The translations under genes were made by a program, and so were the position numbers. Source: Methanocella sp. (GTDB lineage: Archaea; Halobacteriota; Methanocellia; Methanocellales; Methanocellaceae). From it: a stretch of 37,336 nucleotides of DNA. Position 1 is the first letter of the stretch, and every line of letters starts with the position of its first letter. The notes under the pieces were generated by a model, which was given only the letters and a program-made list of their open reading frames with translations, was not told where the DNA came from and searched no databases. This document shows, piece by piece, positions 6,714 to 15,440 of the stretch. The stretch spans positions 1 to 37,336 of the forward strand of contig NZ_DATJPM010000004.1 in NCBI RefSeq assembly GCF_035506375.1, read 5' to 3'.

Positions 6714-7442
6714 ATGTTTGAAGTCATTCCCGCCATCGACGTTAAAGACGGCAAGGTCGTCCAGCTAGTCCAGGGCGTGCCCGGCACCGAAATGGTATCC
6801 ATCGACGATTACCTTTCAGTTGCCGGCGATTTCGTGGAGCAGGGAGCGAAATGGCTGCACATCATCGACCTGGACGGGGCCCTGAGCGGCGACCGAAAAA
6901 ATGCGAGGATCGTCGAGGACATCATCCGGGAATATTATGTAAAAACCGAGGTCGGCGGCGGCATAAGGAACTACGAGGCTGCAAAGTACCTGCTCGGGCT
7001 GGGCGTGACCCGCGTCATTCTGGGCACGGCCGCAGTGAAGGACCCGCAGCTCGTGTCCAGGCTCTCGAAAGAGTTCGGGCCGGAAGCCGTCATGGTCTCG
7101 CTGGACTCGAAAAAGGGCGAGGTGCTGGTCGAGGGCTGGCAGGAGTCCTCGGGAAAGAGCACCGTCGAGATGGGAAAATTGTTTGAAAAGAAGGGCGCGG
7201 GTAGCATCCTGTATACGAACGTAGACGTCGAGGGTCTACTCAAGGGCGTCGACGAAAGCCCGGTGAAAGCGCTCGTATCGAGCGTCTCCATACCAGTTAT
7301 CGCATCGGGCGGGATCACTTCGCTACGGGACGTCATAACAATCAAAAATACGGGGGCTTCCGGCGTCGTCATCGGCTCGGCGCTATACAGGCATTTGTTT
7401 TCGCTGGAAGATGCCATCAAAATAGCCGGGAAGCATAAATAG
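6714..7442 (+). CDS. hisA: Phosphoribosylformimino-5-aminoimidazole carboxamide ribotide isomerase
   Basis: HisA catalyses the Amadori rearrangement of ProFAR to PRFAR in histidine synthesis. The (beta/alpha)8 barrel is complete: the first catalytic Asp in VIPAIDVKDG, the phosphate loops VGGGIR and ASGGIT, and the second catalytic Asp in YTNVDVEG, which matches the HisA signature and not HisF. Length (about 242 residues) is normal. I use the ATG at 6714; the GTG at 6708 is in frame and lies about 24 nt from a TTTATT box at 6681-6686, so a leaderless start there is also possible. It stands alone rather than in a his operon, and its end faces the histidine kinase gene 24 bp away. Confidence 0.95.
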   Translation: MFEVIPAIDVKDGKVVQLVQGVPGTEMVSIDDYLSVAGDFVEQGAKWLHIIDLDGALSGDRKNARIVEDIIREYYVKTEVGGGIRNYEAAKYLLGLGVTRVILGTAAVKDPQLVSRLSKEFGPEAVMVSLDSKKGEVLVEGWQESSGKSTVEMGKLFEKKGAGSILYTNVDVEGLLKGVDESPVKALVSSVSIPVIASGGITSLRDVITIKNTGASGVVIGSALYRHLFSLEDAIKIAGKHK

Positions 7443-7465
7443 ATCCAGGGCTTTTCAACGGCTTT

Positions 7466-9232
7466 TTACGAGGGCTCTGCCGCGGGCAGCAGGACCACGA
7501 ACCTGGCGCCTTGCATATGGTCGCCATCCACCCGGTCTTCGACCCATACGCGGCCGGAGAATTTATCGACAAGGGTCTTGACGAGATATAATCCGAGGCC
7601 GCTTCCTTTAGCTTTTGTCTGGCCTCGGTTGTATCGTGAAAATAGTTGAGGCTTGATCACTTCCGCTATTCCAGGCCCATTATCTTCGACGGTGATCCGA
7701 TAATATTTCTTTCCGCCTTCCAGTGCTTCCGCGACATCCAGGTTTATCACAAGGGGTTTATCGGGATTTGAATGTTTTATGGCGTTCCAGATAAGGTTTG
7801 AAAACACATCTTTCACGAGCTCATTTGCGCGTACCATGCGTTCTGCCGTGTACTCAAAATTTATTCGGATATCTCTCCCGGCGATGGAAGAACATTGGTC
7901 CTTTAGGCCTTTTAGTATCTTCGATACGTCAATAGCTTTTATCGGCAGTTCCTCGGTTTTTATTTTCTGGAGCTTTCTCAGGTTATCGATCAGGTTGGAG
8001 CTATCCTCCAGCACGCTGATCGGCTTCGTTATCAGGCCTTCGTCGCCTTTTCCCAGCGTTTTTCCGGACCTGATCATGGTATCCGCCAGTTCCAGGTTTC
8101 CCAGGGCGACCTGGTTCATATTATTGATATCGTGTCCCATCAGGTCCAGGTATATATCCGACTGCGCTTTCGCTTCCTCAAGCTTATCCATCATCTCGTT
8201 GAACGTATTGGCCAGGATTCCCAGCTCATCTTTTCTTTGCATTTTAACCCGTACATCGGAATTGCCGGAGGAGATCCTTTGCATCGTCCTTGACAGGTCG
8301 ATTATGGGGTCGGCGAGGAATTTCGAGACGTAATATCCCAGTATGGAAAAAACGGCGATGAAAATGGCCATTATTCCCAGTATTAATTCTATTTGATCGT
8401 AAAGTGGCCGGTATTCAACGCTCGTGGGCGTGGATACGATAACGCCCCAGCCGCTATTGGGAATTGGCTGGTAGGCGGAGATGCGGGACTGGCCATCCCA
8501 GCTATCGTTGTGGGTGATCACGCCGGACTCGCCGCGTATCACTTTCTGGACCGGCGTGTACGGCGACAGGTCCGTATTCCTGTTCACGGCACCCAGGTCA
8601 TTGCTCGAAATAACGTCGCCATGCCCATCGACGACGATGATATTATCCCGGGGGTCGAGGTTATGTTCCTTCAGGCTATCCTGAAAGTTCTCCTGGGTAT
8701 ATACGACCATGATCCGACCGACTATCGAGCTATTGTTCTTTACCGGCGTCAGGATCGCAAAAGCATAATCGTTTAAAGGAGGGCTGTGGTACAATCCCGT
8801 AACATAAGACCCGTTATTCCCGGACATATCGCCATACCAGCTTAATATGGTTATATTTGTCAGGTTTGTCGGACGACTCCCATACAACACGTGTCCGGTC
8901 TCGTTTACAATGGCGACGCCGTCCGGCTTCGGGGAGCTCATGAGCAGGTTGTCCGATAATTGCTTCAAATGGCCGGTATCGTTCTCTATCACCCACGAGG
9001 CCATGTCAGGGCCGACGGATATGACTTCGATGTTATGGATGATGTCGTTTAAGTACATGGTGACGGACTCGGCCATGTGGAGAGAATCCTTGATATCGGA
9101 CGAATAAATATCATTCTCGATATACTGTTTAGCCATGTAGATCCAGGTACTGCCAAGTACGAGTACGACTAAAACACAGGCCAGTATAAGGACCAGCATC
9201 TCGCGCGTCCTTATGGAATTCCAGCTCACCAT
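7466..9232 (-). CDS. Membrane sensor histidine kinase with Cache and HAMP domains
   Basis: The 588-residue protein has a membrane segment at about 12-30, an extracytoplasmic double-Cache-like sensor at 34-270, a second membrane segment at 281-303, a HAMP linker at 304-355, and a kinase core. The phospho-acceptor is probably H367 in LMGHDINNMNQ, the HDINN form common in methanogen kinases. The ATPase domain shows the N box NLIWNAIKHS, DNGPGI (517-522) and GSGLGL (543-548). No response regulator is adjacent. It lies 56 bp downstream of the nitrogenase-like nifH gene on the same strand, but has its own TATA box at 9252-9262, so it may be transcribed separately. The ligand is unknown. Confidence 0.92.
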   Translation of the reverse strand: MVSWNSIRTREMLVLILACVLVVLVLGSTWIYMAKQYIENDIYSSDIKDSLHMAESVTMYLNDIIHNIEVISVGPDMASWVIENDTGHLKQLSDNLLMSSPKPDGVAIVNETGHVLYGSRPTNLTNITILSWYGDMSGNNGSYVTGLYHSPPLNDYAFAILTPVKNNSSIVGRIMVVYTQENFQDSLKEHNLDPRDNIIVVDGHGDVISSNDLGAVNRNTDLSPYTPVQKVIRGESGVITHNDSWDGQSRISAYQPIPNSGWGVIVSTPTSVEYRPLYDQIELILGIMAIFIAVFSILGYYVSKFLADPIIDLSRTMQRISSGNSDVRVKMQRKDELGILANTFNEMMDKLEEAKAQSDIYLDLMGHDINNMNQVALGNLELADTMIRSGKTLGKGDEGLITKPISVLEDSSNLIDNLRKLQKIKTEELPIKAIDVSKILKGLKDQCSSIAGRDIRINFEYTAERMVRANELVKDVFSNLIWNAIKHSNPDKPLVINLDVAEALEGGKKYYRITVEDNGPGIAEVIKPQLFSRYNRGQTKAKGSGLGLYLVKTLVDKFSGRVWVEDRVDGDHMQGARFVVLLPAAEPS

Positions 9233-9251
9233 TTCACATATGTTATGGAAA

Positions 9252-9262
9252 TTATATATTTT
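9252..9262 (-). promoter_or_regulatory. TATA box of the histidine kinase gene
   Basis: The minus strand reads AAAATATATAA, centred about 24 nt before the ATG at 9232. There is no clear ribosome site before that ATG, so a leaderless transcript is likely. Confidence 0.55.
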
Positions 9263-9288
9263 AGTACATGGGCCGGTCTTTTAAAGCC

Positions 9289-10140
9289 TTACTTCCTCGC
9301 GATGTACTGCCGGTACATCTGCTCCAGGTCGGTGAGGTCGCTGATCGGCGTCGGGATCACCGTTGTTTTATTCTCCATGACCTGTCGGGCCAGTTCCCGG
9401 AATATATCTGCCTCTTTGGAGCCTGGAGAATGCTCCACGACCGCCCTGCCCTCGAACTCGCAGGCCTGGATCACGGGCGACCGGGGAACGAACTGGACAA
9501 ACTCAGCCCCGAGGCGCCGGGCAAATTCCGGTATGACCGACCGCTCGAGTGCTTCATCGCCGTTACTGTTACAGATGATCCCGGCAAGCCCGGTCCCCGC
9601 TTCTGCCCGCCGTGAGAGGCGCTGCACGGCCCTGGCGATATTGTTGGCCGCATAAATGCTCATGAAACCGCCCGAGCAGACGAGGTATATCTCTTTGGCG
9701 AACCCCTCCCGGATGGGCATGGCAAACCCGCCGCAGACGACATCGCCAAGGACATCATAGATGGCCACGTCGATCTTGTAGGTCTCGAAGGCTTTCAAAT
9801 CCTTTAGAATCTGAAGAGCCGTCAAGACGCCCCTTCCGGCACAGCCGATGCCCGGCTCCGGGCCTCCCGCCTCGACGCAGTAGATCCCTCCGGCCGACTT
9901 GAAAACGATGTTGTCCAGCGAGATCGCATATTCGTCCCTGCCCACCCTTAGCTGTTCCCGGTATGTCTCCAGGACGGCGGGGATCAGCCGCCCGCCCGCG
10001 AGGATCCTGGTGGAATCCCTCTTCGGGTCGCAGCCGACCTGCATGACGGTATAGCCCATTTCGTTCAGGGCCGCCGACAGGTTCGAGGCGATCGTGCTTT
10101 TCCCGATGCCTCCCTTGCCATAGATCGCAATCTGTCTCAT
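9289..10140 (-). CDS. NifH-like iron protein of a nitrogenase-like system
   Basis: The 283-residue protein is a NifH/BchL/CfbC-superfamily reductase. It has the P-loop GKGGIGKS at 8-15, the DPKRDST switch at 38-44, and the two 4Fe-4S-bridging cysteines C100 (GIGCAGRGV) and C136 (DVLGDVVCGGFAMPIR). It would form a homodimer that passes electrons to the D-K partner encoded just upstream with ATP hydrolysis. It is the last gene of the D-K-H run, 7 bp after the K stop. CfbC of coenzyme F430 synthesis is a related alternative, but CfbC works with one CfbD subunit, while here two different D/K-type genes are present. It is not a standard nifH locus. Confidence 0.88.
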   Translation of the reverse strand: MRQIAIYGKGGIGKSTIASNLSAALNEMGYTVMQVGCDPKRDSTRILAGGRLIPAVLETYREQLRVGRDEYAISLDNIVFKSAGGIYCVEAGGPEPGIGCAGRGVLTALQILKDLKAFETYKIDVAIYDVLGDVVCGGFAMPIREGFAKEIYLVCSGGFMSIYAANNIARAVQRLSRRAEAGTGLAGIICNSNGDEALERSVIPEFARRLGAEFVQFVPRSPVIQACEFEGRAVVEHSPGSKEADIFRELARQVMENKTTVIPTPISDLTDLEQMYRQYIARK

Positions 10141-10147
10141 ATTTCCA

Positions 10148-11482
10148 TTACCACTTCGCTTCGTATCTTTTCTCCTTTGAGCGCCAACGTAAAACCCACT
10201 CGTTCTGAACGCATTCGAAAAGGTTCAGGATCCCGGTATAGCCGAAATAAGCCCGGTTAATTAAGCGGAACTGGCGCATCGGCCTCACCACTTCGACGGT
10301 ATATGGCACGCCGAGCCCTTCGCTGGCATGCCGCTCGATCGTGCTCCCGAAGACGACCTTCGGCTTTACGTCCATCAGCCCCCTCCTCGTCTTGTATACA
10401 TCCGTGCCGCACACGACCTTCGGCTTGAGCCCGAGTCCCTTTAGCTCGCCGTCAAGCAGGTTCCGGATAGTACCACGGCAGGAGTATAGCGCGATAAGCT
10501 CGGGCGTCATCTCCATCTCCTCGGTGGCGAACCTGACCAGCGGTATGCCGACCGTGGCGTCGGCGATGATTGCCGCGGGCGTCCGGTAGAAGAACCGCGC
10601 CATGGGCCACTTACGGCGGCACGTTGCGGTCACCATCCTCTCGCCATCTGCCACCATCCTTTCGGCCGTCTTTTGCGCGTCGAACCGCTCCCCTAAGGCG
10701 GTCAGCCACCGCTGTATGTTGGTCATTCCAATGGGGAGGGGAATATCCTTACAGATCTGCCCGATGCCGTAGGTCTCAGAAAGATAGTCCGCGGCTTTCT
10801 GGCCGGCATCGTGGCTGAGCACGATGGATGTCTCGGCGGATGGAATGTTCTCGATCTCGCTCAGGGGGGTCTTATGCGAGAGCGTGGCCACAACGTGGGC
10901 CCCCATTTCGGATAGAGTTTGTCTCACCCATTCCAGGTCTGCCATCCATGTGGGGTTGGCATTCGCATGAGGGGCGATAAGGCATACCGACCCCGGGACC
11001 CTTTTACGGTCGTTCTTTACCAGTTTCTTTATCAGCGCGTCCAGGGCGATGTCTATGCCGTCATACTGCGACCCTTTGAACCCGGGGCTCTGGATGGGGA
11101 CCAGCTTGAACTTGACCTCCGGCTGCATATCCTCGCACACGGCCGCGATGTCGTCGCCGACGATCTCCGGCCCGCAGGCGCTGAGTACGAATAACACGTC
11201 GATGGGAAGGCCCTTTGCCTCCCGGATGGTGCGCGCGAGAAGCTCCTCGCCGCCGTGGACGATCTCGTCCACGCACAGCTTGGTGCAGAGCGTCATGGTC
11301 TCCATGTAGTCGCACTCCTGCCAGGCAAAGGCGTTGTTCACGAGATATTCGCAGCCCTGCGGGGAATGGGCCAGCAGGGCGGAGCCGGAGACGCCCAGCG
11401 CCGTCTGCGCGGCGCCGTTGAAGGCGCAGCGCAGATAGGGGTCGATGCACTTCTCCTCGCATGGCGGCTTACTTTGTTCCAT
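10148..11482 (-). CDS. Nitrogenase-like component 1, K-type subunit
   Basis: The 444-residue protein has the NifD/K superfamily pattern of P-cluster-type cysteines: C19 (LRCAFNG), C44 (AHSPQGC), C66 and C70 (LCTKLCVDEIVHGGEELL) and C103 (SACGPEIVGDD). This suggests it shares an iron-sulfur cluster with the D-type subunit at a heterodimer interface. An N-terminal pair C8/C12 (PCEEKC) is extra. The start overlaps the D-type gene by 14 bases, with a GAGGGGG ribosome site about 7-8 nt upstream inside that gene, which indicates tight coupling. It is a homologue of NifK/BchZ/MarK-like chains; which subgroup cannot be settled by eye. Confidence 0.85.
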   Translation of the reverse strand: MEQSKPPCEEKCIDPYLRCAFNGAAQTALGVSGSALLAHSPQGCEYLVNNAFAWQECDYMETMTLCTKLCVDEIVHGGEELLARTIREAKGLPIDVLFVLSACGPEIVGDDIAAVCEDMQPEVKFKLVPIQSPGFKGSQYDGIDIALDALIKKLVKNDRKRVPGSVCLIAPHANANPTWMADLEWVRQTLSEMGAHVVATLSHKTPLSEIENIPSAETSIVLSHDAGQKAADYLSETYGIGQICKDIPLPIGMTNIQRWLTALGERFDAQKTAERMVADGERMVTATCRRKWPMARFFYRTPAAIIADATVGIPLVRFATEEMEMTPELIALYSCRGTIRNLLDGELKGLGLKPKVVCGTDVYKTRRGLMDVKPKVVFGSTIERHASEGLGVPYTVEVVRPMRQFRLINRAYFGYTGILNLFECVQNEWVLRWRSKEKRYEAKW

Positions 11483-12884
11483 AGAGCATCCCCCTCAATA
11501 GCTTCGAGCGCGGCAGGTCCTTATTCTCAAGGGCCTGCCGGACCAGGGCGGCTATGTTCTTGATACCCCGGAACCCGTACTGGGGCTGGAATGCCGGGTT
11601 CAGGAGCGTTAGATTAACGACGGGGCAGGGCGGATACCGGGCGGCGTTGCCGAAGAAAATGGGGTCATCGTACGTCCGGACGATCGCCTCCAGCTCGTCC
11701 TCCGTCTCTTTAGACGAGCGGAAGCTTCCCAGGCGGAAGAGACCTTTTGTAAGTATGATCTCGGGATTAACCCCCGTTTCCAGTAAAAATTTGATGCTGG
11801 GCATCCGTTCCTTAATCGTATAGGGATGGACGTTGATCACGACGGGGTGGGCGCCGAACTCCTCGGCCATCCGCGCCAGGGACAGGGCCCGTATCGGCCC
11901 GGGGAACTCGGAGATCTCGATGATGGCGGTCTTTCCGTTCAGGGCCCGCTTCAGATAGTCGATATCCGGCTGCACCTGCCGGGTCTCTCGCTCGATGACC
12001 TCGAGGGCTTTCTTCTCCAGGCCCAGCGGCATGGCAATGCCGAGCAGCCATTCTTTCGTCGCCCGGAGCCCGTAGGGCTGTCCCGTCCTGCTGTAGGGAA
12101 TGCCAAAGCGTTCCTGCATTACGTCGCCCAGCTTCTGCCCCCAGTCGTAGCACCACGAGGCGTTCAGCTCGACCTCCCGCGCCCTCCTGATCTCATCGAC
12201 GGTACAACCGCCGGCGATGATCGCGTTTATCTTTACCCCAATTTCGCCAAGCAGCCTTTTTACCTCTTCCAGGTCCTCGTTAAATTCGGTGAGCGTCGGG
12301 CCCCAGCGGGCGCCGAGGATGTTTACCGTCCCCTTCATTTTCTTTTTCGGGGGCTCCATGAGCTCCATAATGAGCTTGAACGCGTCCTCGTAGCCGCTGC
12401 GGAAGTCGCCACCAAACCCCTCGCTGCGGAGGGCCAGGACCCGGCAGTTGACCTCCGCCTCCGCCTCGCGGGCGATACTCTCGACGTCGTCCCCGATGAT
12501 GCCGGAGCAGCAGCAGGAAAGGATGACGATGAGGTCGGGGTGGTACTTTTTATCCGCTTCCTTGACCGCTTCCAGCAGCTTTCCCTCGCCCCCGTAGATG
12601 ACGTTACTCTCGTCGAGGGTGGTACATGCGGTGGGCTCGAGCGGTACGCCACGCTCTTCGCAGCATTCCCGCGTCCTGACGATGTCCGACATGTAAAGCG
12701 GGCAGCCGGTCGGGCCGTGAACAAGGGGTACTACGTGGCGGATGCCGTTGATGACATAATAAGCGGTGAAAAATTTACACATGGGGGCATGCGATGCCTG
12801 CAGCTTAGGTATCAGCTCGCCCGATTCGACCTTCGCCAGTAGCTGGCTCAGGCTGCCATGAAAAACGATGGGGTCGTCGGCCAT
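11469..12884 (-). CDS. Nitrogenase-like component 1, D-type subunit
   Basis: The 471-residue protein shows the interface cysteines C61 (VHGPTGC), C87 (CTTLDESNVIYGGEGKL) and the run C124-C126 (LSCCCSGIIGDD). C245 in NASWCYDWGQKLGDVM aligns with NifD Cys275, the ligand at the iron end of the nitrogenase cofactor. The region that aligns with NifD His442 (the HSWDYSGPYHG block) reads LLNPAFQPQYGFRG and has no histidine there. This mix is expected for group IV nitrogenase-like enzymes such as methylthio-alkane reductase, and argues against N2 fixation by a FeMo cofactor with homocitrate. It is the first gene of a D-K-H operon; a sensor kinase follows and a methyltransferase gene is divergent. Confidence 0.85.
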   Translation of the reverse strand: MADDPIVFHGSLSQLLAKVESGELIPKLQASHAPMCKFFTAYYVINGIRHVVPLVHGPTGCPLYMSDIVRTRECCEERGVPLEPTACTTLDESNVIYGGEGKLLEAVKEADKKYHPDLIVILSCCCSGIIGDDVESIAREAEAEVNCRVLALRSEGFGGDFRSGYEDAFKLIMELMEPPKKKMKGTVNILGARWGPTLTEFNEDLEEVKRLLGEIGVKINAIIAGGCTVDEIRRAREVELNASWCYDWGQKLGDVMQERFGIPYSRTGQPYGLRATKEWLLGIAMPLGLEKKALEVIERETRQVQPDIDYLKRALNGKTAIIEISEFPGPIRALSLARMAEEFGAHPVVINVHPYTIKERMPSIKFLLETGVNPEIILTKGLFRLGSFRSSKETEDELEAIVRTYDDPIFFGNAARYPPCPVVNLTLLNPAFQPQYGFRGIKNIAALVRQALENKDLPRSKLLRGMLYGTK

Positions 12885-12994
12885 ATTTCACACAAATTAT
12901 TAGGTTCGCTTATGAGACGATATACTTTCATGTTATCGTAATAATAAAAATAATACCTTTTCTACGCAAGGATAATACTAATTATATTTAACAA

Positions 12995-13004
12995 TTTATA
13001 TAAA
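12995..13004 (+). promoter_or_regulatory. TATA box of the methyltransferase gene
   Basis: TTTATATAAA is a near-consensus archaeal TATA box. It would start transcription near 13025, leaving a leader of about 44 nt that carries a GGTAGGGTG ribosome site before the ATG at 13069. A partial match to the repeat end (GGCACTATT) lies in the leader near 13014. Confidence 0.55.
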
Positions 13005-13068
13005 TAATTGAAAGGCACTATTCCACATGGAGATAAGATCGTTTCCTTAGAATGGTAGGGTGTACATA

Positions 13069-13884
13069 ATGAGCAGCATTATGTGGGATGGCCGCGAGCT
13101 CGCGGAGCGCTATGACCGTATCAGCGACGTACAGTTTAAAAGCGGGCGTCAGCTCGTGGAAAAGATGCGCATTAAAAAAGGGGACCGCGTGCTCGATGTG
13201 GGCTGTGGCACCGGGCGCCTCGCCCTCTATGTGGCAGACATAGTCGGGCCTTCCGGCTTAGTCATCGGCATCGACCCGTCGCCCCATCGCATCCGGGTAG
13301 CGGAACCCAAGCTCAAGGATAAGAAGCGGCCGAATGTGCGCTTCATGATCGGAAGAGGCGAGGATCTGAGTGAATTTTCTGACGAGAGCTTCGACCATGT
13401 CTGCTATAGCTCGGTCTTCCACTGGGTCGGCGATAAAAAAGCGGCCGTCGAAGAAGCTTACCGGGTGCTGAGGCCCGGCGGCAACGTCGGCATGACGACA
13501 GTCGACCGGAGCCACCCCTTCGCAATGCAGAAGATGATGGAAGAGATATTCTCGCGAAAGCCCTATGCCGGCAGGGTGAGCTTCCAGAGCGAGATGGGCA
13601 TGCTGGTGGACCGGGATGAGCTTGTCAAGCGATTAAAAACGTCGGGATTCGACCGGATATGCATCGATCATGTTTCTGAGACACACAAATATTCATCCGC
13701 GGGAGAGCTGTTCGGCTTCATCGAGGCCAGCTCGTTCGGCAATTTTTTACGGGATATACCCGAAGAGCTCCGGCCCCGTGTGCTGGAGGACATGAAAAAA
13801 GCCCTGGAAACGATGAGGAAGGGTAATAATATCGAGCTCGAGGCGAATACGATGTTCGCTATCGCCTACAGGCCCGGCGGCTGA
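13069..13884 (+). CDS. Class I SAM-dependent methyltransferase
   Basis: The 271-residue protein has motif I VLDVGCGTG at 41-49, the acidic ribose-binding residue in VIGIDPSP, SDESFDHVCYSSVFHW at motif post-II, and YRVLRPGGNVGMTT at motif III, a Methyltransf_11/25 fold of the UbiE or arsenite-methyltransferase type. No CxxC arsenic site is evident. The ATG at 13069 is preferred over the GTG at 13060 because a GGTAGGGTG site lies about 7 nt before it. It is divergent from the nitrogenase-like operon across a 184-bp AT-rich spacer, so shared control is possible. Its last 19 bases overlap the end of the opposing hydrolase gene. The substrate is unknown. Confidence 0.88.
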   Translation: MSSIMWDGRELAERYDRISDVQFKSGRQLVEKMRIKKGDRVLDVGCGTGRLALYVADIVGPSGLVIGIDPSPHRIRVAEPKLKDKKRPNVRFMIGRGEDLSEFSDESFDHVCYSSVFHWVGDKKAAVEEAYRVLRPGGNVGMTTVDRSHPFAMQKMMEEIFSRKPYAGRVSFQSEMGMLVDRDELVKRLKTSGFDRICIDHVSETHKYSSAGELFGFIEASSFGNFLRDIPEELRPRVLEDMKKALETMRKGNNIELEANTMFAIAYRPGG

Positions 13885-14696
13885 GCACTCGTCGCGTCGA
13901 CCCCGGCCAGGAATGCCAGAACGGCCGGCACGAACCGGTCCGCCGCCTCCATGTATGCCGTGTGCGCGGCGCCCTTCAGCTCGACGAACTTCGCCCCGGG
14001 AATGCCATCGGCCAGCTCTTTGCCGTAACTGATGGGGAATAGTATATCCTCGTTACCATGGATAACCAGCGTGGGCGCCTTTATCTCGCCCAGCCTGGCT
14101 CTTGTGTCGAACTGATAGCCGGCCTGTAGTTGCCGGACCATGTTCGCGGGCAACGGCCGCTTACGCTCCGACGATGCCCCTACACGCATACGCTTCATCA
14201 TCTCGGGGCTTCCAAACACGTGGTCGGAGAGCGTCCAGGACAGCATCATCATGTCATGAAAATCATGGCTAATGTTGCCCTTCGCCAGCGCGTCCGCCAT
14301 CATGCCCAGGGCGAACCGACTGCGGGGCGGAACGCGCGCCGTCGTCGAGCAGAGGACCAGGCCTTTTACCTTTTCCGGGTGCCGGAGCGCCAGGGCCTGC
14401 GCGATGCGGCCGCCCATGGAGACGCCGATGACGTGCGCCTTTTTAATGTCAAGAGCGTCCAGGAGGGCTGCCGTATCGTCGGCCATATCGTCTATGATGA
14501 AGGGCCCGTCCGGCGTGACAGTCTGCCCGACCCCCCGATTATCGAAGACGACCGTGCAATATTTTTTCGCGAACACTGGCACGAGATGCGCCCAGGACGT
14601 ATGGTCCGCCGTGTAGCCGCTTATGAGCACCAAGGGCTCGCCCCCGCCACTCGCCTCGTAATATATGTCGACGTCCCTGACTTTTGACATGGGCAT
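13866..14696 (-). CDS. Alpha/beta hydrolase
   Basis: The 276-residue protein has the full catalytic triad of the fold: nucleophile S93 in GVSMGG, D217 in HGNEDILFP and H245 in GAAHTAYME; the oxyanion region is LVLISGYTADHTSW. The size and pattern match 3-oxoadipate enol-lactonase or esterase-type enzymes, but the substrate cannot be assigned. I choose the ATG at 14696 because a GAGGT ribosome site lies 7 nt upstream; the longer frame begins with TTG inside that site. It converges on the methyltransferase gene with a 19-bp overlap. Confidence 0.9.
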   Translation of the reverse strand: MPMSKVRDVDIYYEASGGGEPLVLISGYTADHTSWAHLVPVFAKKYCTVVFDNRGVGQTVTPDGPFIIDDMADDTAALLDALDIKKAHVIGVSMGGRIAQALALRHPEKVKGLVLCSTTARVPPRSRFALGMMADALAKGNISHDFHDMMMLSWTLSDHVFGSPEMMKRMRVGASSERKRPLPANMVRQLQAGYQFDTRARLGEIKAPTLVIHGNEDILFPISYGKELADGIPGAKFVELKGAAHTAYMEAADRFVPAVLAFLAGVDATSAQPPGL

Positions 14697-14771
14697 GAGA
14701 GATGACCTCAAATAATAGGACTATCCGGCTAATCCGTTATAAAGCTTAATGAATAATTATAAAAATATCCG

Positions 14772-15233
14772 TTAGATGGCCCCGTCGATCTCTTCGCGAA
14801 CCTCTTCATCTTCTTCAGTGGGGAAGAGCTCTTCGATGAACTCGATGGTCCCGTAGTACCAGCGCTCGCCGTCATTGGACTTCGACTTCCGGTTCTCGTC
14901 GTAGTAGATCCGGACGTAGAGGAAGCCTGCAGGGTCCGTGTCGACGTGAATGATGGGGTATTCCACGCCCAGGACGCCACGGCTATTGAGCGTTACGAAG
15001 TTCTCATAGTCTATCTTATACCGCTCGCTTGGCCCCCGGCCCTTCTCGCCGCCGTTGACTTGCGCGGTGATGTCGTCGAGGGTTATAGTGCCGATGGTAC
15101 CGTCAAAAGGGTCATATCTAAGCCGGATGACCTGGCCCGATACAGGATCTTCAGCGATATACGTGTCTGTCTTATCATAGGTGGACCGCAATCGCTCTAA
15201 TACAAAATACCTGTCCGCGGCTCTCAGTGTCAT
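14772..15233 (-). CDS. Conserved-looking hypothetical protein
   Basis: A 153-residue soluble protein with no family I recognise. It is rich in acidic residues, with an all-acidic tail (FPTEEDEEVREEIDG), and has alternating hydrophobic strands such as GTIGTITLDDI and GFLYVRIYYDE, suggesting a beta-rich fold. No membrane segment, cysteine pair or known motif is visible. It is transcribed alone between the hydrolase and the divergent hisB gene. Coding character is good: no overlapping real gene, and GC and codon use like the neighbours. Confidence 0.7.
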   Translation of the reverse strand: MTLRAADRYFVLERLRSTYDKTDTYIAEDPVSGQVIRLRYDPFDGTIGTITLDDITAQVNGGEKGRGPSERYKIDYENFVTLNSRGVLGVEYPIIHVDTDPAGFLYVRIYYDENRKSKSNDGERWYYGTIEFIEELFPTEEDEEVREEIDGAI

Positions 15234-15440
15234 TTATATTCGCCTCGAGCCCCCCCAACAATATATTATCGTTTGTCTTACAATTATTTGAATTTATTTG
15301 TTTGGTGTTAAAAGTAATTATAGGAATGCAACAGCCATGGGCCTTAATTTTAAGATAGGGAAAAATAGTTCTGGAATGGTAAATATAGCCGGAGAGGCAA
15401 AGCTTTATTTACGTTCAAAGAAGCAATTACACTGGTAGCC

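Noticed and set aside
9289..11482. CfbC/CfbD of coenzyme F430 synthesis
   Set aside because: Two different component-1 chains are present, while Cfb uses a single D-type chain.
11826..12842. A 338-residue open frame on the plus strand
   Set aside because: It is the antisense shadow of the D-type subunit gene in GC-rich DNA, with no known motif.
9289..12884. Standard molybdenum nitrogenase (nifHDK)
   Set aside because: The His442-like ligand appears absent, the order is D-K-H, and no cofactor-assembly genes are near.
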